From Phocoena phocoena (taxonomy: Eukaryota; Chordata; Mammalia; Artiodactyla; Phocoenidae), in the NCBI RefSeq assembly GCF_963924675.1, contig NC_089221.1, positions 141,402,263-141,466,262 on the forward strand: 64,000 nt of DNA, in the 5' to 3' direction. The notes below the pieces were generated by a model. The model was not told the origin of the DNA, did no database searches, and worked only from the letters and a program-made list of their open reading frames with translations. Position 1 is the first letter of the stretch; the number at the start of each line of letters is the position of its first letter. Shown piece after piece: positions 1-11,369 of this stretch. The translations under genes were made by a program, and so were the position numbers.

Positions 1-1669
1 TGGCTGCCATTGGATAGCTCTAAATTTTCACTTCTAATTATTCCCTGAGATAGGGGAGTGGGGATGATTTCATCATGATCAATGAATACATTATAGTCAA
101 GCATTACAATGATCACTTCACACACAGTAATATTATCTATTGAAACTTTTCCTTAAAATATATGTAAATCTTTAGCTATATGAGTGCACATTGCTAAATT
201 GTTTATGATATAAAACTTCAAAAATATAAATATAGCCCTTGTATTATTAATTAAAAAGTATAGGTAACATCCATATTTTTCATAGTATATATTTCTGAAA
301 ATAACAAAAAAAAACAATATTATCTTAAAGAAGTTGTAAGGCAGCTTTTAAATTTTGATTCCATCCGTGGGTATTAATTTTTCTTTGGGTGATCATAATT
401 GTACAGTACAAATATATTGCTATACTACTGTTCACAGTTTTCAGAATTATTTGAATTTCTGTATTTACCATAATAACTACTCAAGATGAAAAAAAAGAGC
501 AATGTGTAGGATATGCAACATGCTCTCAGATTCGTAAAAAGTATATATAAACAGAAACACCCTAAATTTCTAACAAGTGTTTCCTGTAGATAATAGGATT
601 AGAAGGGCAAGGAATGAAACAATGTAACTTATTTGTGTAATTTTTTTTTTTTTTAGTGAGAGACGGAAACTTTTACACTTTTGTTTTTATGGAAGTTTTT
701 ACTTTGTTTTTATATTTTTTTAATTAAATAAAAAATCTAAAAAGTGGATAATTCATTTTTCACCATTAGTTATATTGTTAGCTTTGTGTCGCTACAATGC
801 ACTTCTTCATTTTGCTGCTCAGTCTTAAATTAATTGTATTTCCAAGGCTATCAGAAATTCAAGGAGGTGCCATGGGTGTTCCAGCCTATTCAGAGAGTCC
901 AAATAGTGGGAGGGTTTTTGCAGTTTCCATTTGTGTATACCATGTAAAAATAAGGTAGTAACTCCATAGCATTTATAGTGCTGACTAGGTTTGGAAGGGC
1001 TGGAAACCACTAAAATCAGAATTTAGAGGATACTTTAACAAGCAGGACATCTCATTCAACAATTGATTGTATTCTCTTAAAAGGAGGCTAAAAAAGCCCT
1101 TGATTTTCTGGAGAAACAAAGAGTTATGACTGTTTAAAAATATTGTGAGTATATTATATTCATTTAACCATGAAGATATTTATATGTGTTAGTCACTAAG
1201 TGCACAAATACTCCTGGATTAAAAAAAAATAAAACAGAAGACAAAAACCCCAACACTTTAAGAGGCCAAGCCATGACAGGATTCATAGGAAAAACATTAT
1301 ACTCTTAGAGTGGAAATCCAGAACAGTAAACAGATCACAGGAGCATTTAACTGCCTTTTCCCTGAGGCATCTGCTTATCTAAGTAAACTGGGCTTAGTTG
1401 CCCTGCTGGGAAGGGGAAGGGAAGTCAAAGTCAGTGCTAGCCTCTCCCCCAGGCCGGGTGTCCAGTGGGAAACCAAACCCAAATTCAACCACGACCACAA
1501 AATACTACACCTTCAGGCTGAGAGGGAGTAATCCTGAGCTCCATTCCCGGGAATGAGCGTGGAGGTGCAGGGAAAGTCTCCTTCTACCTAAGTAGGGCAA
1601 GGAAAAAACAGAGAAAGTAAAGAAACAAAACAGCTCTGTGTTGTGGTTGCAACTAGTAAGTCATCATAC
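1..1669. other. Single-copy AT-rich sequence, no gene seen
   Basis: I see no coding exon and no repeat I can name. The sequence is AT-rich, with a short T run near 641-654 and a slightly more GC-rich patch around 1380-1570. The few short reading frames show no family motif and no codon bias. Confidence 0.6.
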
Positions 1670-1815
1670 GGTCTTTGTCTTTTTTTTTTTTGGCCGCGCC
1701 ATGTGGCTTGAGGGATCCTAGTTCCCAGCCCAGGGATAGAATCCATGCCCCCTGCAATGGAAGCACTGAGTCCTAACCACTGGACTGCCAGGGAATCCCC
1801 AGGTCTTTGTCTTTT
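1670..1815 (-). mobile_element. CHR-type tRNA-derived SINE, older short form
   Basis: Read on the minus strand this is a tRNA-derived SINE: a head with GATTCCCTGGCAGTCCAGTGG, a B-box-like segment, then an A tail that appears as the T run from about 1684 on the plus strand. It is flanked by a perfect 14-bp target-site duplication, GGTCTTTGTCTTTT, at 1670-1683 and 1802-1815. The body is about 118 bp and lacks the extended tail of the younger copies, so it is probably an older CHR subfamily. The exact subfamily is inferred. Confidence 0.9.
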
Positions 1816-2104
1816 ACTCTGAATGAAATGGGATCCTTTGAGGATTCTGAGCAGAAAAGTGAGAGCATCTGAATTAAATTGCAAAGTACCTCAGACACTG
1901 CTGTGTGGGGGATAGACTTAGGGGAAAGGGAATATGCAGAGGCCAGTTAATGTCCATTGCAGTAACTTATCAAGAGAGGAAGACTGGACTGAAATGACAG
2001 AGTGGAGGTGGTAAAAAGAGGTCACATTCTGGACATCTTTCAGAGGAACAGCAGTTAGGATATTCTGACTATTTGAATATGGGGTGCAAGCAAAAGGAGT
2101 ATGT
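1816..2104. other. Single-copy sequence
   Basis: Nothing is recognised here. It lies between a SINE and an old L1 fragment. Confidence 0.5.
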
Positions 2105-2835
2105 AACATCAAAATAGTTGAAAAGACACACACCCTACAATCCAGCAATCCCACTTGAAGGTATATATCTTAGAGCTATTCTTACCTATATGATCCAAGG
2201 AGACATGTGTAAGAATGATTCAGCATTTAAAAAAAAAATATTTATTTGGCTGCACCGGGTCTTAGTTGTGGCAGTCAGGATGTTCATTGCAGCATGCGGG
2301 ATCTTTAGTTGCGTCATGTGAACTCTTAGTTGCGGCATGTGGCATCTAGTTCCCTGACTAGGGATTGAACCCAGACCCCCTGCATTGGGAGCATGGAGTC
2401 TTAGCCACTGGACCACCAGGGAAGTCCCTCAGCATTGTTGATTATTGTTCACTTTGTTCTCATCACCAGGGGGATGGAGAAATAGAATGTGATATCTTTA
2501 AATCATGGAAAGTTAGATAACAAACTAGATCTATGTGTATTAACATGGCTGATCTCAAAGAAAATTTAGTGAAAAAATAAAATGCATAAGAACAGTATAA
2601 CACTCTTTATGTAAAAAATAATATTTGTAATTCAATATTGTATACTGAGTACAAATATATAAGTTTCAGGAAACAAACAAAAACTTGAATATGCTTGGAG
2701 TGAGATTTTCAGGAATGAAGGAAAGGAAGAAACTAGAGATGGTTATATGGACATTTGTTATATTGGTTGTATTTCCCTGTATTTTCCAAAACTTTCCTAA
2801 AATTATTCAAAGACTTATGGCAAAAAAAGCTGTTT
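2105..2835 (+). mobile_element. Ancient L1 3'-end fragment, split by a SINE
   Basis: The segment 2118-2220 reads like the 3' part of an old mammalian L1, with phrases equivalent to CAGCAATCCCACTTGAAGGTATAT and an 'agacatgtgtaagaatg' stretch. The similarity resumes after the inserted SINE and fades out by about 2835. It is heavily mutated and has no ORF. The outer limits are approximate, and the assignment rests on recalled L1M 3'-UTR patterns. Confidence 0.6.
2220..2436 (-). mobile_element. CHR-type tRNA-derived SINE, longer older form
   Basis: On the minus strand it begins GGGACTTCCCTGGTGGTCC and contains the tRNA-like head plus an internal extension with repeated 'gttgcggcatg' phrases. It ends in an A-rich tail (T-rich on plus, near 2228-2240). 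A perfect 8-bp duplication, TCAGCATT, lies at 2220-2227 and 2429-2436. It sits inside an older L1 fragment, which gives a relative age. Confidence 0.88.
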
Positions 2836-3655
2836 AAAATAAAATTTTAACCAACAAAATTGCAAGTCACTTGATGAACATGGATATTATTTTATACAAA
2901 GTTAGTTCCCATGCTTGTAGATACTCAGATTCTGTTTAACAATTTTGGCAAAAATTTACTAAGAACCTACCATGGCAAAGCAATATTCTAGACATTGAAG
3001 GGCTACTCATAGAACACTATCCTAACCCCAAGAAACAATCAGGTGATGTTTCCTGTTTTTGATAAAATAGAGATATTTTCTCAAATGACGTAAGTAAGAG
3101 AGTAGCCAACGTAAGTGAAGTTATGCATTTATTCTGATTAGGAAAAAGTCTTGTTGGCGAGTATGTGGGGAGGGGAAGTGCATATAACATCAGGTTAGAA
3201 ATTTATTTAGTTGTTAGAACAATGAAAACAGAGAGGTTGCTGACTCCACAGAAATAACAGGAAGAAAGCCAAGCATTTCAAGTGAGTAAATGCAGAAACT
3301 CAAACTAAGTAGCAAAACTTACAAATGAATCTCAAACCTAGCTAGCCTAGCAAAAAAAAAGGGAGTATCCTGCAATTTTTTTTTTCCAACAGCAAAGCTG
3401 AGTTGCAGCATCTGAAATTTCTATGTCATTCCTAAACCTTAAAATTACCTGTGTTAAGCCTATCATAATTAAATAAAACATGAAAAGTTAAATAACATTT
3501 GTTTGGCTACATTATGTATGAAAACACTTCAAAAGCTCTTGTATGCTACAGAAATTGAAAATACTCAATTTTAGATTTGCAGATATAGGAATAAATAAAT
3601 GCAGATATAGGAATCTAAGAATAATTATGAAAGCTATCTTTTAATGCACACTTAC
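2836..3655. other. Single-copy AT-rich sequence with a small direct repeat
   Basis: No gene or named repeat is seen. GCAGATATAGGAAT occurs at 3579-3592 and again at 3601-3614, which is a local slippage-type duplication with a 22-bp period. Confidence 0.55.
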
Positions 3656-3850
3656 ACAGGGCCATGCATAATAGAAATTAAACTATTGAACTACTTCAAT
3701 GCATTGTATTATTAAATTCTTATCTCAGCCCTAAGAGGTGGTGGGTACTAATATTAACCACATATTACAGGTAAATAACATGAAACTTAGAATAAATGAG
3801 TAGCTTAGCTAATAAGTGGTTCTCTAAGATTCTGTAATTCAGCTACTGGA
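3656..3850 (-). mobile_element. MIR SINE fragment
   Basis: On the plus strand this reads as the reverse complement of MIR: an 'aggtaaataacatgaaactta' stretch in place of the 'gatgaggaaactgag' core, then a 'gctaataagtgg' segment. It is strongly diverged and the ends are approximate. Confidence 0.55.
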
Positions 3851-3892
3851 ACTTCTGCAACTATAGAATATTTATGATCCTTCCTATGGATG

Positions 3893-4140
3893 GCAGTATA
3901 AACCTGGTGGTTGATTTTTATTCTGTAATCAGCGTGATCTGGGTTCATATTCTGACTCAATGAGTTATGAGCTGGGTTACTTCGAATAAGTTAAATTCTC
4001 TAAGTCTCATATTTCTTTTTTATAAAATTATGGTTACACTAACTATGTTAGAAATGTTGTAAAAAGATTGTGAGAATTAGAGAAGTAATGCATAGGCTTT
4101 AAAACAGTCCCTAGTATCTAGTGAACATTTGTTCATTTCC
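3893..4140 (+). mobile_element. MIR SINE
   Basis: This is sense MIR. It has a tRNA-like head ('gatctgggttcatattctgactc'), then 'gagctgggttacttcgaataagtt', 'attctctaagtctca', and a tail with a 'gtgagaattagagaagtaatgcatag' segment. It lies head to head with the minus-strand MIR just upstream. Confidence 0.72.
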
Positions 4141-5383
4141 TATTATATATTTTAAAAAATTATCATCATCAGGTAAATATAAAGAGATGGTCATAATAGC
4201 ATTTTTTCATGTGTTTAATCATTTATGATATTCTACTGACCACTCCACTGTATTAGAATGTGACAACGGATGGTTTAATTTTTATATAATTAGATCTCAC
4301 TTTTTCCTTTTCTCCTTTACCTCATTCTTCTTACCCAACCTCATATTAAAACCTCACAACTATTGGAGAAAGATACTTTAATGTACTGGGGGGTTGTTAC
4401 CCAATGGTCCATATTTAATATATGATGAAGAAAAGAAAATATAATTTTAAGATCTCCTAGTCTAATATTTTATTGAGTTAAAAGTAAATCATGTTTTACT
4501 GATGATCATCATTGTCACCATATGCAGAAATTATTTTGTAAAGTGTTATCTTTTCTATTGGTGTCCTTTCTCATATTCATGTGATAAAACATTGATTTCC
4601 ACACTTCCTTTCACAAATCCCTAAAACAATAAGCCAATTTACAACTTGAAAATCTCTTTTTCTCTCTCTCTCTTTCTTTATCTCTTTATCTCTTTCTCTG
4701 TCCATCTCTGTCATGCCTTAACTGGCCAAATAATAAGTATACATGTAATTAGGCTTCAATTTGCGTTTCTAAACCAATTTCTCTCTCTTAATTCCTTAAA
4801 TGAACTCCATAAAACTAGACTGCATGTTATGTAGCTGTCTTCACAAGAAGGGGACAAGTTTGGAAGAATTGTAATCTACTCACTTTTACTCAAATATGTG
4901 GATAATTTAGGGTAGTTTAAAACTACCATTGTCTTGTGTAAAATAATCTTGAATTAAAGACTAAACCATTCATAAATTCAAGCAAAAGTGTGCACTCCTA
5001 TGATTTTAATTCACTTTGTACTAGAAACCTTATATCAAGCAAGCTACATCATGATCTGATTATGAGAATCAAATCTTAATGTCCCTTGGGAGAGATGGTC
5101 TCATGAAAATAAGACATAGAAGAGTGAAAATAACCAAACTAAAAGAGCATTGAATATATATTAATTTAATGGTTACCTGATCTCCCATTGATCCCTCAGT
5201 GATCAATTCCTCATATTGTCTTCTGTGTAAATTAAGTTTCCTGAAAAACAAGCAACAAGAAAAAAAGATAGTCTGTTTATTAAAAAACTGATCAAAATAT
5301 TAAAAATTGCCATTAGGGAGAAAATATAGCATATAGCTAGAAATATGGACTCTGAGATCTAATAGACAGGGATTAAAATCCTT
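4141..5383. other. Single-copy AT-rich sequence with a pyrimidine tract
   Basis: There is no recognised gene. A CT-rich low-complexity tract lies at about 4652-4712 (runs of TCTC and TTTATCTC). The rest is ordinary AT-rich sequence. Confidence 0.55.
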
Positions 5384-5558
5384 ATGACTCATTTAATAGG
5401 TCTCTTGTCTCCCTATCTTAATAACTCAAGATTCAGCTCTAAGTACCTCCTTATCCAAGAATCCTTTCACACAGAACACTGCAAATCTCTCAGGAGTCCT
5501 AAGCACCTATTTTCAACTCATTTTTATGTTATAAAATATATTGATCTTTATAGGTATA

Positions 5559-5625
<67 letters not shown>

Positions 5626-5745
5626 GTTTAGGTTTAGGCTTCCCAAGTAGACTATGAGCCCCTTGATGGCAAGTAGGGTGATATCCCCCATGGTGCCTGG
5701 CATAGTGCCTTGCACAAACTTTGTGTTCAACAAATATCTGATTTC
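5384..5745 (+). mobile_element. L2 LINE 3'-end fragment split by a TA microsatellite
   Basis: The segment 5384-5530 matches the pre-terminal part of L2 (a 'ctaagtacctccttatccaagaatcctttc' type phrase). The segment 5640-5745 matches the L2 terminal region ('ctatgagccccttgatggcaag' and 'tgcctggcatagtgccttgcac'). A TA tract has expanded between the two halves. Identification is from the pattern of the family. Confidence 0.65.
5555..5620. repeat. (TA)n microsatellite
   Basis: About 65 bases of near-perfect alternating TA, with one interruption near 5564. It lies inside an L2 fragment. It is self-complementary and likely length-polymorphic. Confidence 0.97.
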
Positions 5746-6364
5746 TAAATTCATAGAGAAAGCTGTTTAGGCTCAATATGGAAGATTAAAACCACTGACC
5801 TTGACCTTATATGTTTAAGAGAGGCAGAAGAAATGTAGATTTTGAATCAGAGCACCTTCAGTAATTGTTACGGTTGTTGAAATCGGTATCTAAATCATAC
5901 CCCCAAATAAATAACTTTACAAAAAAGCAAAAATACAAAGGAGGAGAAGATTTTGACTTAAGAGCTATATTAATCAATATAGAAAAAATTATTTGATCTA
6001 GATCAAAGAATCCTGACTCTATGTGTTCAATTTTAAGACCCATTCTATTTTAATCCCTGATTTAGGATTTATAAGTTATCTTTCCTTTCATCTCCAGGTG
6101 GAGAGGAAAAAAGTTGTGCAAGTGCTGTTTTCAGGTAGAGGAACACAAACTTTTTAAAATCGACTAGCATTTCCAACTTATTTATACCCTACTTACTTAT
6201 ACTGTTTGTACCAGATGTCCAGATTTTACATCTGAATAATAAAGAAAACCATGTGTTCTTTGAAAAGTTGAAATTTTACTTCAGCAGTAGGAAATTGAGA
6301 CCATTAATAACTACTTCAAACCTATCTGCACATTCCAAATAAATTCACACTCACAGCTAGAATA
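5746..6364. other. Single-copy sequence
   Basis: No gene, exon or named repeat is recognised. Confidence 0.5.
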
Positions 6365-6640
6365 TTCTGTTTTCCTCGTGTCACAGAGATTTGCACATGC
6401 TGCTATTTCAGCCTTGATACTTCTTGCCCACTCCACATAACTCATGTCCTTTTGCCTAAATAACATTTATTTTTCAACTCCCTTTTCAAATGTCACTTCA
6501 TCAGAAAAACCTCCCTTAGTTTCCTCTAAGCTGAGATCATCTTCCTTTATAGTAAACTCTCATAGATGACCACTTCTTTCATTTGAAACCATTATCTAGC
6601 TGCTAAGTACACGGATATTTGCCTCCTCTGTTAGAACAGA
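6365..6640 (+). mobile_element. L2 LINE 3'-end fragment
   Basis: The order of phrases is typical of degenerate sense L2: 'ttgcacatgctgctatttcagcc', 'aatgtcacttcatcagaaaaacc', 'ctgctaagtac', 'gttagaacagaagct'. No ORF survives. Confidence 0.65.
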
Positions 6641-7119
6641 AGCTAAGGAGGTGATGATGAATCATAGATACTTTTATTCACACAGTATCAGATAGATTAA
6701 GGTAGGTAGCTTTATTGAATAATAAATTGGAGTAATTTAAGATACACATTAACTTGTAAAGTACTGATGCTTCTTCACTTTAATGTGGCGTATGTTCCAT
6801 GGAGGTTTCCAATTATTTTGGTAACAGAGTCAATATTGATCAATATTTTAAATTTGTCTTCAGCAATGATTTCTTAAATACATTTAGTCTCTTCACTTAT
6901 TTACCTTAGAGTATGTTACACTCTTCACAAGTCACTCATTATTGGTTGAATATATTTTTATTCCTTCCACCCAGTTCTCAAAACTATCTACATTTTTACC
7001 CCAAGCTAGCAATAGGACTTTTGTTCCTACTTTTCTTTACACTCTGTTTTTATTGAGGCCAGTTTCTTTAGGAGTCAAGAGGTGGTGAACACTATCCCTG
7101 CTGCAGTCAGTTCCTAAGG
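6641..7119. other. Single-copy sequence
   Basis: Nothing is recognised in this interval. Confidence 0.5.
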
Positions 7120-7710
7120 ATGCTCAGCCTACCTCTTAGGCTTTGCTCATCCTTAAACATTCAACTTCTGTCCCACCTTCTCCCTGACAACCCCAGACTC
7201 TGTTTATTCCTTTCTACTCCTGATGTCAGTTGCACTTTTATGCTGTTTCATGCAGTTTAGCACTTCCTTACATAGCATCTTGTATTGTTAGTGACTGTTT
7301 TACGTGTTCGATCTTGGATTCCTCAACTAAAACACAAGTTTACATAGTCAGGAATTGTGCAAAAACACTTCTGTATCCAAAGGCAGTTCTAAGCTCATCA
7401 TTGTCAGGGTCCCAGTAGCCATCCAGGTGCCAATTGCTGCTCATTCATCCAGTTCCAGTTCCAGATGCCTTTGTGAAGCCTCCATCCTCCCTTAGTACCT
7501 GGCACATACCAGTATTATGGCCATTTCATTATTTTGCATTGTCATTTTTTTTCTTTTTTTCCCTCTGCCTCCTCAATAGGACAAGAGCTTAGTAAGTTCA
7601 GGAATCATGTCTTTTATCACTATTATTTCCTTAGGATCTAGCACAGTGTCTAATGGAGGATAGGGGTGCAATCATATTTGCTAAATAAATTAATTAATGA
7701 TATTGACTTC
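7120..7710 (+). mobile_element. L2 LINE 3'-end fragments
   Basis: Two stretches resemble sense L2. The segment 7120-7360 has a C/T-rich 'cccaccttctccctgacaac' type region. The segment 7470-7700 carries 'aggacaagagcttagtaagttcagg' and 'ctagcacagtgtctaatgga', the usual end of L2. Whether they are one element or two is unclear. Confidence 0.55.
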
Positions 7711-7854
7711 TTTTCATTTGGCCAGGCATCAGATCTTCTTACTTTATAAGAAGATTACAGAAATTTGGATAAACTCTTTAAAAAATATCTGCTTAGTTCT
7801 TTAAAATGTATGTAAAATGATTTAAATTTTGTATTAACATTTTACTCTGTGCAC

Positions 7855-8190
7855 AGAGGATAGCATAGTGGTTAAAGACGAGCTTTGCAATCAGATGTGT
7901 TAGAGTTCTGGTTCTGCATGACCTCGAGAAGGTTACCTAGCCTCTCTAACTCTCAGTAACCTCGTGAAAGGTGAAAGTATGACTAATTACCTCACATACA
8001 ACAACCTCACATGTTGTTGAGAGGTTACCTAGCCTCTCTAACTCTCAGTAACCTCGTGAAAGGTGAAAGTATGACTAATTACCTCACATACAACAACCTC
8101 ACATGTTGTTGAGAGAATTAAGTAGTTTGATGCATGTAAAACTCCTGTCAAACTGACTGGCGCAGAATGAGCTTTCAGTACATTTTAATC
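7855..8190 (+). mobile_element. MIR SINE carrying an internal 92-bp tandem duplication
   Basis: Sense MIR is recognisable by 'agcatagtggttaaagacgagc' at the head, a 'ggttacctagcctctctaactctcag' core, and a 'gagagaattaagtagtttgatgcatgtaaa' tail. The core appears twice in tandem, so the element is longer than the usual length of about 260 bp. Confidence 0.85.
7931..8114 (+). repeat. Perfect 92-bp tandem duplication
   Basis: The unit at 7931-8022 is repeated at 8023-8114 with no difference that I can see over 92 bases. Both copies begin GGTTACCTAGCC and end TTGTTGAGA. The host MIR is very old and diverged, so the identity of the copies implies a recent duplication or an assembly artefact. Confidence 0.97.
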
Positions 8191-8387
8191 AATTATTACC
8201 TATTAAAGCAATTTAAGAGAGGAAAAGCCTAAATGTTGTTTCTTGTGCTTCACAGATGTGAAGGCAATCACATATTTCAGTTGAATATACATTTAAATAT
8301 GTAACATACAAGCACAAACAAAGACAAGTAGACTACCTTCCATTATCCGTCTATAAAAACCAGACTACCTTGAGACACTATATCAGG

Positions 8388-8575
8388 GGCTGGCAAACTT
8401 TCTCTGTAAAAGGCCAAATAGTAAATATTTTTGGTTTGGAAAGCTATATAATTTCTGTCGCAACTACTCAACCCTGTTGTAGCATGAAAGTAGCCACAGA
8501 CAACGGGTAGACCAATGACATTGGCTTTGTCCCAATAAACCTTTATTTACAAAAACAGTGGGTCAGATTTGCCTA
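8388..8575 (+). mobile_element. hAT-Charlie type nonautonomous DNA transposon (MER3-like)
   Basis: It begins CAGGGGCTGGCAAACTTTCT, followed by 'ctgtaaaaggccaaatagtaaatattt', and ends near 'acctttatttacaaaaacag'. This is the pattern of a common short placental hAT-Charlie element. I think it is MER3, but the name is not certain. Right-end inverted repeat bases are degraded. Confidence 0.65.
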
Positions 8576-8961
8576 CCTAATAAGGGATATATGGATATCT
8601 TACTATATAATTCTACCACAGGTAATAGTTTAACATTTGTATAACATTTCTTCAATGATGCCATAATTTTAATGGAACTAGAATGCTTAAAAGGTAACCT
8701 TTAAGAAATATTAATGCATATTTCAACTTTTTGCACACTTGAATACATATTTCTAACCTCAGCTGTGAAATAGCTGTTTACCAAAGACAAGATTTATGTT
8801 CTTCAATGGCTGTGGTTAAGTCAAATTTATCATGACCTTTTACCCTGGCATAGTACTTTACAAATCATAGATGCTCAATTCGTATATGCATAAGTAAAGG
8901 CTAATAAAAGCCTCATATCTACCTAGGTATAATCCTGCTCATGTATCTTTAAAATCAATTG
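8576..8961. other. Single-copy sequence
   Basis: Mostly unrecognised. A short 'ccctggcatagtactttacaaatcatag' phrase near 8845 could be the tail of an old MIR or L2. Confidence 0.45.
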
Positions 8962-9430
8962 GAGACAGTATGAGTTAGTGCAAGGATCTTGGGCTTTCAA
9001 TGGAAACATGCCTATGTCCCTGTCCAGGTGTTCATCTTGCTGGCTGTGTGTCCCTGGGTGAGTTCTGTTATGGGACAGAAATAATATTTATTAAATATTT
9101 AATATTTAATAAAACAGCGGTTGTTAACCAGGAACAATTTTGTCCGCAGGGGACATTTGTAATTTCTGGAGGTATTTGTGATTGTCACCACTTGGGGGGA
9201 AGAGGGTTGCTACTGGCATCTGATGGGTAGAGGCCAAGGTTGATGCTCAACATCCTACAATGCACAGGACAGCCCTGCCTTTCCCCCAAAGAATTATAGA
9301 GCCCAAAATGTCAATAGCGCCAAGTTTGAGAAACCTCAATCTAAAGATTTCTGTGAAAATTAATTCACACCATGCTGTAAAGGTTTAGCAGAATGCCTGG
9401 CTCAGTCAATCTTAACTGTTAATTATGAAA
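8962..9430 (+). mobile_element. MIR SINE interrupted by MER20
   Basis: The 5' part of a sense MIR lies at about 8965-9075 ('gctgtgtgtccctgggtgagt'). The 3' part resumes at about 9340-9425 ('agaatgcctggctcagtcaa'). The intervening sequence is a complete-looking MER20. Confidence 0.65.
9115..9337 (+). mobile_element. MER20 (hAT-Charlie) element
   Basis: It starts CAGCGGTTGTTAACC and ends near GAGAAACCTC, about 220 bp, the normal MER20 length. Internal phrases 'aggggacatttg', 'tgctactggcatctgatgggtagaggcc' and 'catcctacaatgcacaggacagcc' are diagnostic. MER20 copies are known in placental mammals as a source of endometrial regulatory elements. Nothing in the sequence shows that this copy is active. 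Confidence 0.9.
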
Positions 9431-10130
9431 CCAAATTCTAGTGACTGGTAGAAAATAAACACTTATGCAAATTTTAAATACACACAAACACGTATAAAAA
9501 TAAATGAACTATCCATTTTGGAGGGCTAGAAGCATGTTGATGCATTTATTTAGATTAAATAATAAAGTTGATACCTATTTACGTATGAACTGACATCTGG
9601 GTTCCACATGCTCTTTGTGAGCCTTGAAAGGTTTTGAATGATACTTGCTGTTCTGTCATTCTCATGACAAATGTTTTATCCTGATGTTAATATCTGACTT
9701 GCTTTAAATTCATGTGGGAAATTTGAAAGTTTTATTTCCTGTCTTAAAAATCAATGACAACTTAATCAATGCTGTTAAAAACAAGCCCCAGTTCTTATTC
9801 AAGCCCCAGTAGAAAAGTAAACAAGCTGGAGAATTAAATGTGACAGAATCTTCACATCAAGGACAGAGAACATACTTCCAGCTAGTTCTTCTGTATTTGT
9901 AACCTGAAAAATTCCATCTGCTTGGTTCTTTCCTCAGGAGATTGAAGCACCTTGAAGGGAATAAGAGAACTTCAGCATTGCAATCATGTTTCATATCATT
10001 AGGTTTAAATTAAGTAAATAGCAGAATACTAAACTGTGACATATCTTGAGGTTACACTAACCTTAACTTGGGATCACCAGCACAATTTTCAGACCCTTCT
10101 TCCCTACCAATAGACCTACTGCTGCCACCT

Positions 10131-10131
<1 letters not shown>
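9431..10131. other. Single-copy sequence
   Basis: No gene or named repeat is seen. It ends at the poly-C tract. Confidence 0.5.

Positions 10132-10176
<45 letters not shown>
10132..10176. repeat. Poly-C homopolymer, 45 bases
   Basis: An uninterrupted run of 45 C on the plus strand. The minus strand is therefore poly-G, which can form G-quadruplexes, and the plus strand can form i-motifs. The tract creates a spurious poly-glycine reading frame on the minus strand that should be ignored. Its length is likely unreliable in any assembly. Confidence 0.97.
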
Positions 10177-10177
<1 letters not shown>

Positions 10178-10655
10178 CCACACTGCTTCTAGGGGCAACT
10201 GAAGGAGGAGGCAGCCAAGAGGAAAAACAAAAATATCTCTGAGATGGTACTTACCAAACAATGACACAGCATTCACACACACCTTGAGGCTCATGTTCTT
10301 ACTCAAATGTAAATTTGAGTCAATGATGGTCTACTATAAGTCATTGAAGTGGCTGGAAATGTACCAGTTTCCAATTATATCCATATAAGCAAACTCCTGC
10401 TTATGGGTGTCAGTTGCTACTAAATGGATACATTGAGTTGGAGTGATGGTTGAAATCTAAGGGAAATTGGACTGTTCATGCCCCACCTGAAAGGGTCAGT
10501 GACTAGTCAATTCCAGTTTTCTTTGGCCATATAGATCCAGTGTTGTCAGATCTTTCCATTTTTTTCCAAGAGAGCCAGAAATCTGGGTTTTTAAGGTTAG
10601 CATAAACGTTATGAGACTTAAATAAATATATAAACAATTAAAAAGCAGTATAAAG
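10177..10655. other. Single-copy sequence
   Basis: Nothing is recognised. Confidence 0.5.
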
Positions 10656-10659
10656 CATT

Positions 10660-10855
10660 ACAACCATGTCAGAGAACTGGCAGTTTCTACTGAAGTTAAA
10701 CACACCCCTACCACATGACACAACAATTCTACTCCTAGATATTTACCCTAGAAAAATGAAAACGTATATCTACAAAAAGATATTTTATATAAAAATATCA
10801 CAGCAGCTTCTGTTTCACAATAGTCCCAAACTGGAAACAACTCTATCACTGCCTT
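10660..10855 (+). mobile_element. Ancient L1 3'-end fragment
   Basis: Phrases such as 'acaacaattctactcctagatatttaccctag' and 'ccaaactggaaacaac' are the standard 3'-region pattern of old mammalian L1 elements, in sense orientation. The reading frame across it is not a gene. Confidence 0.65.
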
Positions 10856-11369
10856 TCAGGTCATTGTTCAAATGACACATTTCCTTACTTGCCTGACTGC
10901 TCTCCACTGAATACCTTTTGTCTGCATTCAACTTAGAATGGATCTTGAATCAACTAAAAGATTTTCAACATTCTTTGACAACAAAGGGCACAGTGGATCT
11001 GATCTTTGCTTTATACTACTTTCTATGTTTCTATAAATGTATTTAAAGAGGATGCTAGGATTTTGGTAGTTATATCTTTCCATTGATTTATATTTCTCTG
11101 GTGACTCATATTGAATATAGTTTCTGAAATGGTTCAAACACTTCTATATCTGCCTCTGATAGACTATGTCTGTTTTATTCTTTCCTTGTACAAAAACGTT
11201 TTTTCTGCTTTGCTTTGTTTTTGGCATAATGCAATTTGTTTCAATCTTATTGAATTTGGTTCATCCATTTCTGCAAGCTGTTTAACTATATGGAAACTTT
11301 CTGTTGTGGAGAGGTCATATCTTTAGGAACACCAGAGTTGTAATTATCTCCATCATAATAGATATATAC
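10856..11369. other. Single-copy sequence
   Basis: No feature is identified. The start (10856-10930) could be the edge of an L2 copy. Confidence 0.45.

Noticed and set aside
7931..8114. A CRISPR-like or satellite array
   Set aside because: There are only two units with no spacers. It is a simple tandem duplication in eukaryotic DNA.
10052..10306. A minus-strand frame with a poly-glycine run
   Set aside because: The glycines are the translation of the poly-C tract read from the other strand.
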